Source: Bacteroidales bacterium
Lineage (GTDB): Bacteria; Bacteroidota; Bacteroidia; Bacteroidales; F082
Length of the DNA stretch: 42,410 nt
Direction: 5' to 3'
NCBI GenBank assembly: GCA_015489465.1
Contig: WFZS01000064.1
Location: 1 to 42,410 of the forward strand
The notes below the pieces were generated by a model. The model was given only the letters and a program-made list of their open reading frames with translations. It did not search any database and was not told where the DNA came from. Shown in pieces: positions 5,871 to 15,479 of the stretch (its first letter is position 1; the number at the start of each line of letters is the position of its first letter). The translations under genes and the position numbers were made by a program.

Positions 5871-7844
5871 CTATACATTTTGCGGTACAGTAATCACTAC
5901 TTCAGTGCCAACAGGACGGTTGTTCCCGTCTTTCAGGTCGTTTATAACAAACGAAACGGCGGCTTTTGCTTTTTTACCCATTAGTGTTAATCTTTCCCGT
6001 GTAAGTTTAACACCCAGTGACTTGTGTTTATTTTCCGTATCCGTTTTCAAAAGTGAAGATTGTTCTCTTCCGACACCGTTATCTGTTACTTTAATTATAA
6101 GATTGTTGTTTTTTTTACGGAACGATACGGTTAATTTACCGTTTTTACCTTTGGGACTTAAACCGTGAACAATAGCATTTTCCACAAAAGGTTGAATGAT
6201 TAATGGAGGAATAAAGGTGTTTTCCGTGTCAAGGTTGTCGTCAACAATAATCTCGTAATCAAAAACATCTTTAAATCTCAATTTTTCCATTTCAATGTAA
6301 AGTCTGAGGGTTTCGATTTCATTTTCCAGGGTGATAAAATTTTCACGGCTGTTTTCCAGTATTCTCCGTATCAAATGACCGAACTTGGATAAAAATCCCA
6401 TAGCTTTAAAACTGTCGTTAGCCGAAATAAAACCCTGTATAGAGTTGAGGGAGTTAAAGATAAAGTGAGGGTTCATCTGACTACGTAAAAGTTTTTGTTC
6501 ATTTTCGAGGTTTCTCTTTTCCAGCTCGGCTTGTCTATGTTTTTGTTTGGCTTTTATCTTACCTATAAGCAAAACGGTTATTATAATAACAAGGATAAAA
6601 GAGGCTAGAAAAACAAATTTTATACTTTTTTGCTTTTCCAGTTCGGCTTCTTTCAGTTGCTGGTTCTTTTTGAGAATTGTGATTTGCTTTTCCTTTTTTT
6701 CGGTTTCATAACGGGCTTGCATTTCAGCCAGTTTGGATGTTACTTCCGAATTTATCAGCGAATCGTTCAGTTGAATATACTTTTGTTGATAATAATATGC
6801 TTTCTTGTAATCGGAAATTTGCGCATAATATTCCGATAATAACCGGTAACTTATTGTAATCATGTCAAGTATTTTTGTTTCCTTGGCCATTTCCAGGGCT
6901 TTTTTAATTGCCGGATAGGCTTTATCGGGTTTATTGAGCATTAAAAACAGGTCGGCGCTGTTAGCATACATTATTGTCAAAGTACGACCGTTAAAATATG
7001 GTTTAAATATTTTTACGCTGTCGTAATAGGTAAGTGCTTTTTTGAAGTGTTTACGTTTTATGTAAAGCTCCCACTTATTAAATAAGGTTTCAGAAAGTCC
7101 GGTACTGTCGTGTAATTTTGAAAGAATGGATATTGATTTGTCATAATAATCATCGGCTTTGTTAAAATCGCTGTTTTCGGCATAAATCAACCCGATATTA
7201 TTCAACATGTTTGCTACACCGGCCGAGTCGCCCAATTTACTTTTAATGTTCAGGCTTAACCGGTAATAATATAATGCTTTTTCTTTATTTCCGATTCGTT
7301 TATACAATGTGCCCACATTGTTGGTTATGAATGCGAGGGGACGAATGATTTCTAGCGAATCACCGTTATCATATTTTTTTTCAACTATTTGAAGCGCTTT
7401 TAAAAGATACTTCAATGCCTGCTCATATTGCCCCTTTTCCGTATAGGTAGTACCAAGTTCAAAATAAGCACGGGCAATTAACATACTGTCACCTATTTCA
7501 TAAGCCTTGTTTAATGCAAGTTTGTTATATTTAATCGTTAAATTCAAAGTATCCATTTTTGAATAAGCCATGGCAAGATTACATAAAGCATTGTAGGTTT
7601 CTTCAGGTTGGTTGTACTTTTCCGAAAATTCTTTTGCTTTTTGTGCATATTCTATACTTTTCTCAGCATTAACCATCCATAAGCGGTGTGAAAACTTATT
7701 TAAAACAGATGCTTTTTTTGAGTCCTCAACGGTGGAAAGAATATTTTCCAAACTGTCAACGTTGATGACATCAGCTTTTATTGTTGTAAAAAAGCAGGGT
7801 ACTAAAAAAATCAGAATACTAAATAAAGGTTTAAGGAAGTACAT
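5871..7844 (-). CDS. TPR-containing sensor histidine kinase (LytS/YehU type)
   Basis: 657 residues. A signal peptide or N-terminal anchor (about 1-24) leads into a periplasmic region of TPR repeats to about residue 365 (ARAYFELGTTYTEKGQYEQA, VANMLNNIGLIYAE and others), a coiled coil (370-407), one transmembrane helix (about 409-430), a second short coiled coil, then the His_kinase domain with QMNPHFIFNSLNSIQGF (His460) and an ATP-binding part with QPFVENAIVHGL and DNGVG. This is a common Bacteroidota layout in which the TPRs sense an unknown signal or protein partner. The partner regulator is immediately downstream. Confidence 0.95.
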   Translation of the reverse strand: MYFLKPLFSILIFLVPCFFTTIKADVINVDSLENILSTVEDSKKASVLNKFSHRLWMVNAEKSIEYAQKAKEFSEKYNQPEETYNALCNLAMAYSKMDTLNLTIKYNKLALNKAYEIGDSMLIARAYFELGTTYTEKGQYEQALKYLLKALQIVEKKYDNGDSLEIIRPLAFITNNVGTLYKRIGNKEKALYYYRLSLNIKSKLGDSAGVANMLNNIGLIYAENSDFNKADDYYDKSISILSKLHDSTGLSETLFNKWELYIKRKHFKKALTYYDSVKIFKPYFNGRTLTIMYANSADLFLMLNKPDKAYPAIKKALEMAKETKILDMITISYRLLSEYYAQISDYKKAYYYQQKYIQLNDSLINSEVTSKLAEMQARYETEKKEKQITILKKNQQLKEAELEKQKSIKFVFLASFILVIIITVLLIGKIKAKQKHRQAELEKRNLENEQKLLRSQMNPHFIFNSLNSIQGFISANDSFKAMGFLSKFGHLIRRILENSRENFITLENEIETLRLYIEMEKLRFKDVFDYEIIVDDNLDTENTFIPPLIIQPFVENAIVHGLSPKGKNGKLTVSFRKKNNNLIIKVTDNGVGREQSSLLKTDTENKHKSLGVKLTRERLTLMGKKAKAAVSFVINDLKDGNNRPVGTEVVITVPQNV

Positions 7845-7916
7845 ATGTTTGTTTACTCGATTATTGTAAAATTAATAAAAATTACAAAAAAACCGTTTTA
7901 ATCGTTTTGCCATTTT

Positions 7917-8000
7917 CCGAATTCTAATTCATAATTACCGTTTTTGTATCGGAATTCACCGAATTCTAAGTACAACTTGATTTCCTTTTTATAATTACCG
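7917..8000. repeat. Short interspersed direct repeats
   Basis: CCGAATTCTAA occurs at about 7917 and 7960, and ATAATTACCG at 7931-7940 and 7991-8000. The words alternate, suggesting decayed tandem units of roughly 40-60 bp. They could be binding sites for a regulator of either flanking gene; the sequence alone does not decide. Confidence 0.45.
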
Positions 8001-8253
8001 AATTTCGAAATGCATTTGAAATTAATCGCATATGAAACCAAATAATATTCTACCTTTTAAAAACGTTTTTGTCAGTTACTCTAACAAACTCGAATTACTA
8101 TTTTATCTACCAAATTCCGGAATTAATAAAACAAATAAACTGTCACTTTTCTTTAGAACGCAAACTGACAGATTTAATCACTGTTTTAATATTAAAAACC
8201 GGATTTACTAAAAATACTCTGAACTAAAGGTAGAATTTGGTTTCAGACCACCC

Positions 8254-8281
8254 GCTGCCCCTTCCTTACGGTCGGGGCAGC
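8254..8281. repeat. GC-rich hairpin
   Basis: Perfect 8-bp stem GCTGCCCC / GGGGCAGC around loop TTCCTTACGGTC. It is far more GC-rich than its surroundings and has no T run, so it is unlikely to be a terminator. It may be an end of a small mobile element or a REP-like sequence. Confidence 0.5.
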
Positions 8282-8370
8282 AGTGTGGAAGGCAAGGTAA
8301 GATAAAAATTAAAGGTCAAAAGTGTAAAGTATAGGTTGAATATTTTAATGCGGTTAAAAAAACATATAAG

Positions 8371-10068
8371 ATGAAAAAGTTAACTTTTTTTACACTGATT
8401 TTACTTCTTACTCACGCACTTAACGCGCAGGTAGCCATTAACAACGATGGTTCAAGTCCTGATCCTTCTGCAATGCTAGATATAAAATCCGGTACGAAGG
8501 GTTTGTTGGTTCCGCGACTTACAACTTCAAATCGTAATGCTTTATCGGCTCTTGCAAAGGGGGGACTGATTGTTTATGATTCGGATCAAAACAAATTTTT
8601 TCTGTTTAACGATTCCGTTTGGCAAGATGTGTCAACAGGCAATTTATGGACCAGAAACGGTTCCGTTACATATATTTCCAATATCAGTGACTTTGTCGGT
8701 ATCGGCACTACATCGCCATTGAAAAATCTTCATATAGTAGGAGCTGATACACTTGCATCTCTATTAATAGCACCTAACGTCTCCTCCGTTTTGTCAAATG
8801 AAAGTTCTGAAATATTGTTGGCGGAAAACAAGATCTATTCTTCAGGTATGTCTATTCGCTACGAAGGTTCCGACGATAAATTGTATTTTTTCGGTAAAAA
8901 CGGTTCCGCTACCTACGGTCCTTTGCTTACGGTAAAACGGAACGGAGGAGTGGGAATAAACACATCAAATCCTCAAAAAGAGTTGCATATAATGGGATCG
9001 GATACATTGGTTTCCCTTCTTTTAACGCCTGATAAATCAAACGGAGCTAATTCGGAAATCATATTTGCCGAAGATAAAAACAATTATTACGGCATGTCTA
9101 TCAGGTATGACGGTAATGGTAACCGTATGTATTTTTATGGTAAAAACACCTCAACAATCTACGGACCTAATCTTACCATTAAACGTGATGGTAATGTTGG
9201 CATTGGTACCGGTAACCCTTCGGAATTGTTTCAGGTTGTTGCAACTGGTGATAAGGCCGCCGCTTATTTTCAGGGAGAAGGAACGGGCGGTAGTGATGCC
9301 GTGATACATGCGGTAAATACTTCCTCGGGAACAGGAAATGCAGGATATTTTAAATCAAACGGTACCGGAACAGCCTTGATCATAGAACACGCTGGCTCGG
9401 GTTCTTTATTGAAGGGATACGGTGAAAACGGTGGAAATGAAGAAATTAATATAGCAAATGACGGTTCCATTTCCATTTTTAACTCCAACCATAACAAAAC
9501 CATTTATATTCAACCGTCGGAAAGCGGTTCAACGGATGCAGGTCAAATAACATTATACAGTGCTGATGGAGGGACGGCAACCATAGAAATCGACGGGAGT
9601 TACGGAGGTAAAGGCAGAATCACGACAAATGAGTTACAAATTACGGGAGGCAGCGACCTTTCTGAGTTTTTCCCTCTTTCCGATAACAACAATATCGAAA
9701 AAGGAATGGTGGTTTCCATTGATGAAAACCATCCGGGATATTTGAAAATATGCAATGAATCTTATGACAAAAAAGTTGCGGGTATAATTAGCGGAGCCAA
9801 CAATATAGAACCCGGATTAATTATGAGCCAAAAAGGAAGTATTGCGGATGGTGAACACCTTATTGCGCTGTCGGGAAGGGTTTATTGCAAAGCTGAAGCT
9901 TTTTCAAACCCTATTGAAATCGGCGACATGCTTACGAGTTCTACTCTGCCCGGTTATGCCATGAAAGCAGTTGACGGAAAACGTTCAAAAGGAGCTATTA
10001 TCGGAAAAGCCATGACACCATTGAAGTCAGGTAAAGGAGTTGTTTTGGTATTGGTAACTTTACAATAA
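8371..10068 (+). CDS. Exported fibre-like protein with C-terminal chaperone-like domain
   Basis: 565 residues with a signal peptide cut near ALNAQ (about residue 20). The mature N-terminus, VAINNDGSSPDPSAMLDIKS followed by KGLLVPRLT, is a common opening in exported Bacteroidota proteins of the tail-fibre or adhesin kind. Two similar units of about 85 residues follow (about 110-275), each with VGI(G/N)T--P--LHI-G-DTL-SLL, GMSIRY-G and YGP-LT-KR. The C-terminal part from about 430 (GGSDLSEFFPL, KGMVVSID, KKVAGIISGAN, ALSGRVYCKAEA, IEIGDML, KGAIIGKAMTPL) recurs in many secreted bacterial proteins and resembles fibre-type trimerisation or intramolecular chaperone ends. I see no catalytic residues and no type IX secretion tail. 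Likely co-transcribed with the next gene, 7 bases downstream. Confidence 0.75.
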   Translation: MKKLTFFTLILLLTHALNAQVAINNDGSSPDPSAMLDIKSGTKGLLVPRLTTSNRNALSALAKGGLIVYDSDQNKFFLFNDSVWQDVSTGNLWTRNGSVTYISNISDFVGIGTTSPLKNLHIVGADTLASLLIAPNVSSVLSNESSEILLAENKIYSSGMSIRYEGSDDKLYFFGKNGSATYGPLLTVKRNGGVGINTSNPQKELHIMGSDTLVSLLLTPDKSNGANSEIIFAEDKNNYYGMSIRYDGNGNRMYFYGKNTSTIYGPNLTIKRDGNVGIGTGNPSELFQVVATGDKAAAYFQGEGTGGSDAVIHAVNTSSGTGNAGYFKSNGTGTALIIEHAGSGSLLKGYGENGGNEEINIANDGSISIFNSNHNKTIYIQPSESGSTDAGQITLYSADGGTATIEIDGSYGGKGRITTNELQITGGSDLSEFFPLSDNNNIEKGMVVSIDENHPGYLKICNESYDKKVAGIISGANNIEPGLIMSQKGSIADGEHLIALSGRVYCKAEAFSNPIEIGDMLTSSTLPGYAMKAVDGKRSKGAIIGKAMTPLKSGKGVVLVLVTLQ

Positions 10069-10075
10069 ATCTACC

Positions 10076-12565
10076 ATGAAAACAATAGTCCATTATATAC
10101 TTATGCTGATTATTTTTTCATTTTTGTTTGAAAATAATCCGCATAATAAAGAAACGGAACATAAAGAAAACAAGGCTGACGGTTTGAAAGGTTATCTTGA
10201 ATACAGGAGGCTTTCCAGAGTCGATTCAACCGGGAGCATTCCCATAAATGCACTTTTAAATGCAAAAAAACATATTAAAAATATGCCATCGTACAAGTCG
10301 AAAGATGCAGGTTTATGGGAATGGGAATGGCTTGGTCCGGGTAACATAGGAGGCAGGATACGCTCTATTTTATGTGACCCCGATGATCCCAACACAATTT
10401 GGATCGGTTCCGTTGCAGGAGGGATTTGGAAAACCACCGACGGAGGAAACCATTGGAATAATATCAATGATTTTTTGCCTTCATTGGCAATTTCTTCCAT
10501 GGTATATAATTCACAAAATAAAAATATCATGTATGCTGGCACGGGTGAGTCTTATACATCATTGGGTCTACCCGGGGCGGGAATATTTAAAAGCACTGAC
10601 GGCGGAATTCATTGGTTGCAACTTCCTTCAACAGACAATGGTGATTTTAAATATGTAAACCGTTTATGTGCCCATCCCGACAGTGGAGATGTTATTTATG
10701 CAGTAACCAATGCCAATACTTTGTATAAAACTACCAATGGAGGTGCAAGCTGGGATTCAATCGGTGGGTTTGACAGCAGACCCTTGGATGTTAAGCTTGA
10801 CCCATCAAATGTTAACGAAATTTATGTTGGGTGTAGCAATGCTCTTTATATTTCTTACGATTACGGAGCGACCTGGGAGTTGCAATCAACAGGAACAAGT
10901 GGAAAATTACCTTCTGATCCCGGACGTTGTGAAATAGGAATATGCCAATCTTCGCCTAATAAAATTTATGTAAGCATAGATAGAAATAAAGGAGAACTAT
11001 GGAGATCAACTAACAACGGTTCTACCTGGTCGTTAATAAACACGGGCAAAGAATATCTTGGGGATCAGGGAGATTATAATAATGCTATTTGGGTTGCTCC
11101 CGACAATTCCGACAGGCTTATTGTAGGAGGTATTGATGTTTATCATAGTCGTAACGGTGGTTCATGGCTTAGAAAAATCAGTAATTGGAATAATTATCAT
11201 AATGGCGGAATTGCAAACTCCGCTCATGCAGACCAGCATTGTATTGTCCCCGTATCTAATTATGATAGTGATGATAACCCCGTTATATTTGTAGGTAACG
11301 ACGGCGGTATTCAAAAGAATACTAATGTTTGGGGGTTAAACGCACCTTATAGATGGGTAAATCTTGCTAACGGCACATTGGGAATTACTCAATTTTACGG
11401 CGGGTCAGCCACTTCTACGGGAAGTGTTATAATTGGAGGAGCCCAGGATAACGATAAACTCAGGTATCGTGCAACCGGAAGTTGGAGCGGACCTTCAAAC
11501 TGGTATCAGGCTACAACCGGGGACGGAGGTTATTGTGCTATTAATTATAATAATCCGAGTATTATGTACGGTGAATACGTCTATTTATCGGTTCAAAAAA
11601 GTACTGATAATGGTGACAGTTATTCAGATGCTTATTCAGGTATAACCGATGTTGATTCCAATGCCACAGCACTTTTTATTGCCCCTTTGGTAATGGATCC
11701 GAATAATCCGGACATTCTGGTAGCCGGTGGATCTAAAATTTGGAGAACCGTGAATGGTGCTAGTTCATGGTTTGAGATACGGGATACAATAGGTTCGTAT
11801 AATAATTCCGATGGAGATAAAATCTTTTATCGTTGCAGTGCCATAGATATTGCAAAAGACTACTCGTGGTTAATTTGGGTTGGTTATCAAAATGGTCATA
11901 TTGCCAGAACATATAACGGCGGAGATACCTGGGAAAGAGTTGATAATAATTCTGCAGAATTGCCTAACAGATTTGTTACGGATATTGCTATAAATCCCAA
12001 CAATCATGATGAAGTATGGGTAACATTTGGAGGTTATGACTACAACAGAGTATGGTTCACGGATGATGCGGGAGACACCTGGCAAAACAGAAGCGGTACA
12101 GCACCAAATAACCTGCCTGCAATTCAAGTAAACACTATTAGGGTGCATCCGTCAAACGGTAACTATATCTATGTCGGAACCGATATGGGTGTTTTTGCTT
12201 CACAAGATAAAGGCCTTACTTGGAGTGTTACTTCACATTATCCTGATAATGAAGGACCGGTTAACACCGAAGTGCATGAACTGTTTTGGCAGGGTAACGA
12301 GTTTTTAGTAGCCGCTACTTTCGGTAGAGGAATGTTTAGAACCGCAACACCTTTGCTAAACGTATATGTTGATCGTGATGCTTCTTCCGGAGGAAACGGA
12401 AGCCAATCAAACCCTTTTAATAATATTTATGATGCTGAAAATAATCGTGGACCGGGTTCTAATATGATAATCGAAACAGGGAATTATCAAGTTACATCCC
12501 CACTTCTATTGCACAAACAGGGAATGATTAAGGCACATAACGGAGAGGTAACTATTAAGAAGTAA
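10076..12565 (+). CDS. Exported Asp-box (sortilin/BNR-like) beta-propeller protein
   Basis: 829 residues beginning with a hydrophobic export signal. Many Asp-box turns of the S-D-G-TW type occur across the protein (TDGGNHW, STDGGIHW, TTNGGASW, SYDYGATW, STNNGSTW, YNGGDTW, DDAGDTW, SQDKGLTW), each after a beta strand, as in VPS10/sortilin-like and BNR propellers. The last 70 residues (VYVDRDASSGGNGSQSNPF) look like the start of a right-handed beta-helix that ends early, with no type IX sorting domain after it. The reading frame stops cleanly, so a shortened C-terminus is possible but not proven. It may bind or cut glycans or proteins outside the cell. The likely partner is the fibre-like protein directly upstream. 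Confidence 0.8.
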   Translation: MKTIVHYILMLIIFSFLFENNPHNKETEHKENKADGLKGYLEYRRLSRVDSTGSIPINALLNAKKHIKNMPSYKSKDAGLWEWEWLGPGNIGGRIRSILCDPDDPNTIWIGSVAGGIWKTTDGGNHWNNINDFLPSLAISSMVYNSQNKNIMYAGTGESYTSLGLPGAGIFKSTDGGIHWLQLPSTDNGDFKYVNRLCAHPDSGDVIYAVTNANTLYKTTNGGASWDSIGGFDSRPLDVKLDPSNVNEIYVGCSNALYISYDYGATWELQSTGTSGKLPSDPGRCEIGICQSSPNKIYVSIDRNKGELWRSTNNGSTWSLINTGKEYLGDQGDYNNAIWVAPDNSDRLIVGGIDVYHSRNGGSWLRKISNWNNYHNGGIANSAHADQHCIVPVSNYDSDDNPVIFVGNDGGIQKNTNVWGLNAPYRWVNLANGTLGITQFYGGSATSTGSVIIGGAQDNDKLRYRATGSWSGPSNWYQATTGDGGYCAINYNNPSIMYGEYVYLSVQKSTDNGDSYSDAYSGITDVDSNATALFIAPLVMDPNNPDILVAGGSKIWRTVNGASSWFEIRDTIGSYNNSDGDKIFYRCSAIDIAKDYSWLIWVGYQNGHIARTYNGGDTWERVDNNSAELPNRFVTDIAINPNNHDEVWVTFGGYDYNRVWFTDDAGDTWQNRSGTAPNNLPAIQVNTIRVHPSNGNYIYVGTDMGVFASQDKGLTWSVTSHYPDNEGPVNTEVHELFWQGNEFLVAATFGRGMFRTATPLLNVYVDRDASSGGNGSQSNPFNNIYDAENNRGPGSNMIIETGNYQVTSPLLLHKQGMIKAHNGEVTIKK

Positions 12566-12656
12566 CCATTATTAATATAAAGTGACAAGAATCGTGAAAC
12601 ATGAAAATTTGAAAAAATAAAAACCGGAGGTAAAAATATCGGTTTTAACCTGTCAA

Positions 12657-12694
12657 AAGGAGGCTGTCTCAAAAGTAATAGAGACAGCCTCCTT
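12657..12694. terminator. Bidirectional terminator between propeller gene and tRNA
   Basis: Perfect 14-bp stem AAGGAGGCTGTCTC / GAGACAGCCTCCTT. On the plus strand TTGTTTT follows; on the minus strand TTTT follows. It can stop transcription from the propeller operon and from the tRNA gene opposite. Confidence 0.85.
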
Positions 12695-12705
12695 GTTTTA
12701 CTGTG

Positions 12706-12779
12706 TGGGCCCACCAGGACTTGAACCTGGGACCACCTGATTATGAGTCAGGTGCTCTAACCAACTGAGCTATGGGCCC
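12706..12779 (-). tRNA. tRNA with CAT anticodon (Met or lysidine-type Ile2)
   Basis: 74 nt on the minus strand: acceptor GGGCCCA / TGGGCCC, D arm AGCTCAGTTGGTTAGAGC, anticodon loop CTCATAA (CAT), T loop TTCAAGT, discriminator A, CCA not encoded. The acceptor pairs C4-G69 and C5-G68 resemble E. coli tRNA-Ile2, the substrate of TilS, more than elongator tRNA-Met, but the identity cannot be settled by eye. It is not an initiator: the first acceptor pair is a normal G-C. Confidence 0.93.
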
Positions 12780-12818
12780 TAAATCCCGTTTGACAGAACT
12801 TCCCTCAAAAAGGGAGTG

Positions 12819-12848
12819 CAAATTTACACATAAGTTGGAAATTATCAA
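12819..12848 (-). promoter_or_regulatory. Promoter of the CAT tRNA gene
   Basis: Minus-strand TAAATTTG (12819-12826) with TTG (12846-12848) exactly 19 bases upstream: a full match to the Bacteroidota -33/-7 pattern. The predicted start is about 33 bases before the tRNA. Confidence 0.7.
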
Positions 12849-12937
12849 GCCAAATATTAAAAAAAATCGGATTTTTTTTCTTTTATCCAATCTTTAAATA
12901 AAAAGTGATAATTTTACTATTCAAAAATCAGAATTTA

Positions 12938-13393
12938 ATGAAAAGAGCAATATTTCCGGGTTCGTTCGACCCGATAACTTTAGGGCATGTTTCGGTAATA
13001 AAACGCGGATTACCTCTTTTTGACGAACTTATTATTGCAATAGGTGTCAACTCCAACAAAAAGGCAATGTTCAGCCTCGAAAAACGCAAAAAATGGATTG
13101 AAGAAATTTTTGCAGGTGAACAGAAAATAAAAGTTGAAACTTACGAAGGGTTAACAGTAGATTATTGTAAAAAAATCGGAGCAAAATTCATCTTAAGAGG
13201 TTTACGGACTTCTGCCGATTTTGAATTTGAACGCGGAATAGGTCAGGTAAACAGAATGCTTGCCGAAGAAATAGAAACAATATTTATTTTAACGGAAGCC
13301 AAATACACTCCGGTATCATCTTCTATTGTAAGGGATATCATAAAACACGGCGGAGATATCACGGGTTTGGTTCCCGACACAGTTAAACCGTAA
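12938..13393 (+). CDS. coaD: Phosphopantetheine adenylyltransferase
   Basis: Penultimate step of coenzyme A synthesis: 4'-phosphopantetheine plus ATP gives dephospho-CoA. 151 residues, normal for CoaD. The N-terminal nucleotidyltransferase signature FPGSFDPITLGH holds the catalytic T/H pair; ILRGLRTSADFEFE and the C-terminal YTPVSSSIVRDI block, which binds nucleotide, are present. The frame is open to 12905, but the ATG at 12938 places the conserved MKRAIFPGSFDP at the N-terminus and is chosen. comEC follows after 17 bases. Confidence 0.96.
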   Translation: MKRAIFPGSFDPITLGHVSVIKRGLPLFDELIIAIGVNSNKKAMFSLEKRKKWIEEIFAGEQKIKVETYEGLTVDYCKKIGAKFILRGLRTSADFEFERGIGQVNRMLAEEIETIFILTEAKYTPVSSSIVRDIIKHGGDITGLVPDTVKP

Positions 13394-13410
13394 CTTTTAA
13401 CTTCATATAA

Positions 13411-15477
13411 ATGCACTGGTCGGCAAGACCGTTTGTAAGAATAGTTTTAATTTATATTACGGGGATTTATCTTTATTCCGGTACAGTATTTTTAAAAGAA
13501 ATTCCCGGATACATCTTTCTTTTTACCTTTTTCCTTCTACTGATTGCAAGCATATTTATCACCAATCTAAAAACAGATATAAAATACAACCCTTTGAAAG
13601 GTTTGCTGTTTGCAAGTTTAATTCTTTCATTTGCTTTCATGGTATCGGCATTCCGTTTTCCATCATTTGATTTACCGGAAGAAATAAGAGGAACACTTTA
13701 CGGAAATGTTACGGGTATTCCCGCTGAAACAGAAAACAACATCAAAGCCGTAGTAAATATTGAGAAAATCAATGATTCTATTTTAGACCAGCCATTTAAA
13801 GCACTGGTTTATTTTGATAAAGAAAACGGAAAGCGGGTTAATTACGGCGACATTGTTATTTTTAATACCCTTTTGAAAACACCGGAACCTCCCAAAAATC
13901 CCGGAGAATTTAACTACAAACGCTTTCTGAATCTCAAAGGAGTTGAAAAAATAGCTTTTGTTAAGAAAAACAGGTTTATTATACCGGGCAATAATCCGGC
14001 AAATCCGATAAAATATTTCGCAATAAAACTTCGAAACAAACTTTTGCTGTCACTGAAAGTCAACGGAATTACCGGTAAAGAATTTTCGGTTGCCGCCGCC
14101 ATGATTTTAGGATATGACGATTTGATGGATGACGAAATAAGACAAAACTACCAAACTGCCGGAGCCATGCACATTTTATGTGTTTCGGGTTTACATGTGG
14201 GTATTGTTTATTTGGTTCTGAACTTCCTTTTGGGATTTTTGAATAAGAATAAAAAACAAAAGATAATAAAAACAATATTAATGCTTTCAGCGGTTTGGTT
14301 TTATGCTTTTTTAACCGGTCTTTCCCCTTCCGTTTTAAGAGCTTCGGTAATGGTAAGTTTTTTCATTATCGGTAATGAAATAAACCGTGACAAAGATTCG
14401 TATAACACCCTGGCAATGTCGGCATTCTTTTTACTGGTTCTGAATCCCGCATTCCTATTCAATACCGGATTTCAACTTTCATACGCAGCCGTATTGGGTA
14501 TTATAACATTTTACAAACCTTTTTATAATATCTTTTGGATACGGAACAAATTTGTCGATAAAATATGGTCGGTTATTTCTGTATCACTAGCGGCTCAACT
14601 CGGTACATTCCCTTTGGCAATACATTATTTTAATATATTTCCGACATATTTTATAATTACCAACCTCATTGTATTCCCTTTCTCCTTTTTAATAATTTCA
14701 GGAGGATTGCTGTTCATCGTTGTTTCGTGGGTTCCGTATATCTCACACATTGTGGCAACATTAATATCGGGTATGATATACCTTATGAATTTTCTTGTTG
14801 AAAGTGTTTCGAAATTACCCGGATCTACCGTAAAAGACTTATATTTTCCGTGGTCAAAAGTATTTATTGTTTATGCATTAATTATTTCACTTTTTCTGTT
14901 AATATCCAAAAAACAAAAATATTCTGTTTTTGCCGTTTTATTCTCCGTATTGACTTTAATTTCATTACAAATCATACACAAAATCAATGTCTTAAAACAA
15001 AACAAGATTCTAATTTATAGTGCAGGCAAAAACAATATTGCCATAGATTTTATCGCTGGAAATAAACACGTATTGCTAACCGATGTTAAAAACCTGCATC
15101 AACTTGAATATCATACGGAAAAGAACCGTATTAAATCGGGGCTCAAAAAGAATTATCTCCCTTTTGACACATCGTTTTATGATAAAAATTACGGTATTGC
15201 GAAAATATCGGATTTTGTGGTTTTCAACGGAATAACATTAGTATTACCCGGTAAAAAATATTTTGCTACAGACGACCAACCAAACATAGATTATCTGTTA
15301 ATTACGAACAAGTTCAAAATACAACCGGATTCCTTAAACATCCTTTTTAACGCAAAAAAAGTCGTATTAAATGATATTTCAAGTAGAAATTTTGTAATAA
15401 ACTTCCTAAATAAAAAAAGCATCCCGTTTTACGATGTTTTCGAAAATGGATGCCTTGAAATCAATTTGAACGAATAA
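13411..15477 (+). CDS. comEC: ComEC/Rec2-type DNA uptake channel, without metallo-beta-lactamase motif
   Basis: 688 residues. Two or three N-terminal membrane helices and a soluble domain (about 90-200, DUF4131/OB-like), then the Competence domain (about 210-500) with GAMHILCVSGLHVGIVY, LTGLSPSVLRASVM and FNTGFQLSYAAVLGI. Further membrane helices run to about residue 530. The last 150 residues are soluble but lack the HxHxDH metal site found in many longer ComEC proteins, as in other short Bacteroidota versions. It is predicted to pass single-stranded DNA across the inner membrane. Its 3' end meets that of typA, with two bases between the stop codons and no terminator hairpin. Confidence 0.88.
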   Translation: MHWSARPFVRIVLIYITGIYLYSGTVFLKEIPGYIFLFTFFLLLIASIFITNLKTDIKYNPLKGLLFASLILSFAFMVSAFRFPSFDLPEEIRGTLYGNVTGIPAETENNIKAVVNIEKINDSILDQPFKALVYFDKENGKRVNYGDIVIFNTLLKTPEPPKNPGEFNYKRFLNLKGVEKIAFVKKNRFIIPGNNPANPIKYFAIKLRNKLLLSLKVNGITGKEFSVAAAMILGYDDLMDDEIRQNYQTAGAMHILCVSGLHVGIVYLVLNFLLGFLNKNKKQKIIKTILMLSAVWFYAFLTGLSPSVLRASVMVSFFIIGNEINRDKDSYNTLAMSAFFLLVLNPAFLFNTGFQLSYAAVLGIITFYKPFYNIFWIRNKFVDKIWSVISVSLAAQLGTFPLAIHYFNIFPTYFIITNLIVFPFSFLIISGGLLFIVVSWVPYISHIVATLISGMIYLMNFLVESVSKLPGSTVKDLYFPWSKVFIVYALIISLFLLISKKQKYSVFAVLFSVLTLISLQIIHKINVLKQNKILIYSAGKNNIAIDFIAGNKHVLLTDVKNLHQLEYHTEKNRIKSGLKKNYLPFDTSFYDKNYGIAKISDFVVFNGITLVLPGKKYFATDDQPNIDYLLITNKFKIQPDSLNILFNAKKVVLNDISSRNFVINFLNKKSIPFYDVFENGCLEINLNE

Positions 15478-15479
15478 AT

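Larger units (their letters stand above)
7870..8370. other. 500-base AT-rich intergenic region
   Basis: No gene or RNA is recognisable. It separates the kinase gene from the divergently transcribed exported-protein operon. It holds short direct repeats (listed separately) and a GC-rich hairpin at 8254-8281. No good TAnnTTTG box is seen close to the gene at 8371. Confidence 0.5.

Noticed and set aside
12487-12714. A 75-codon minus-strand frame near the CAT tRNA
   Set aside because: It starts within the tRNA end and spans the bidirectional terminator.
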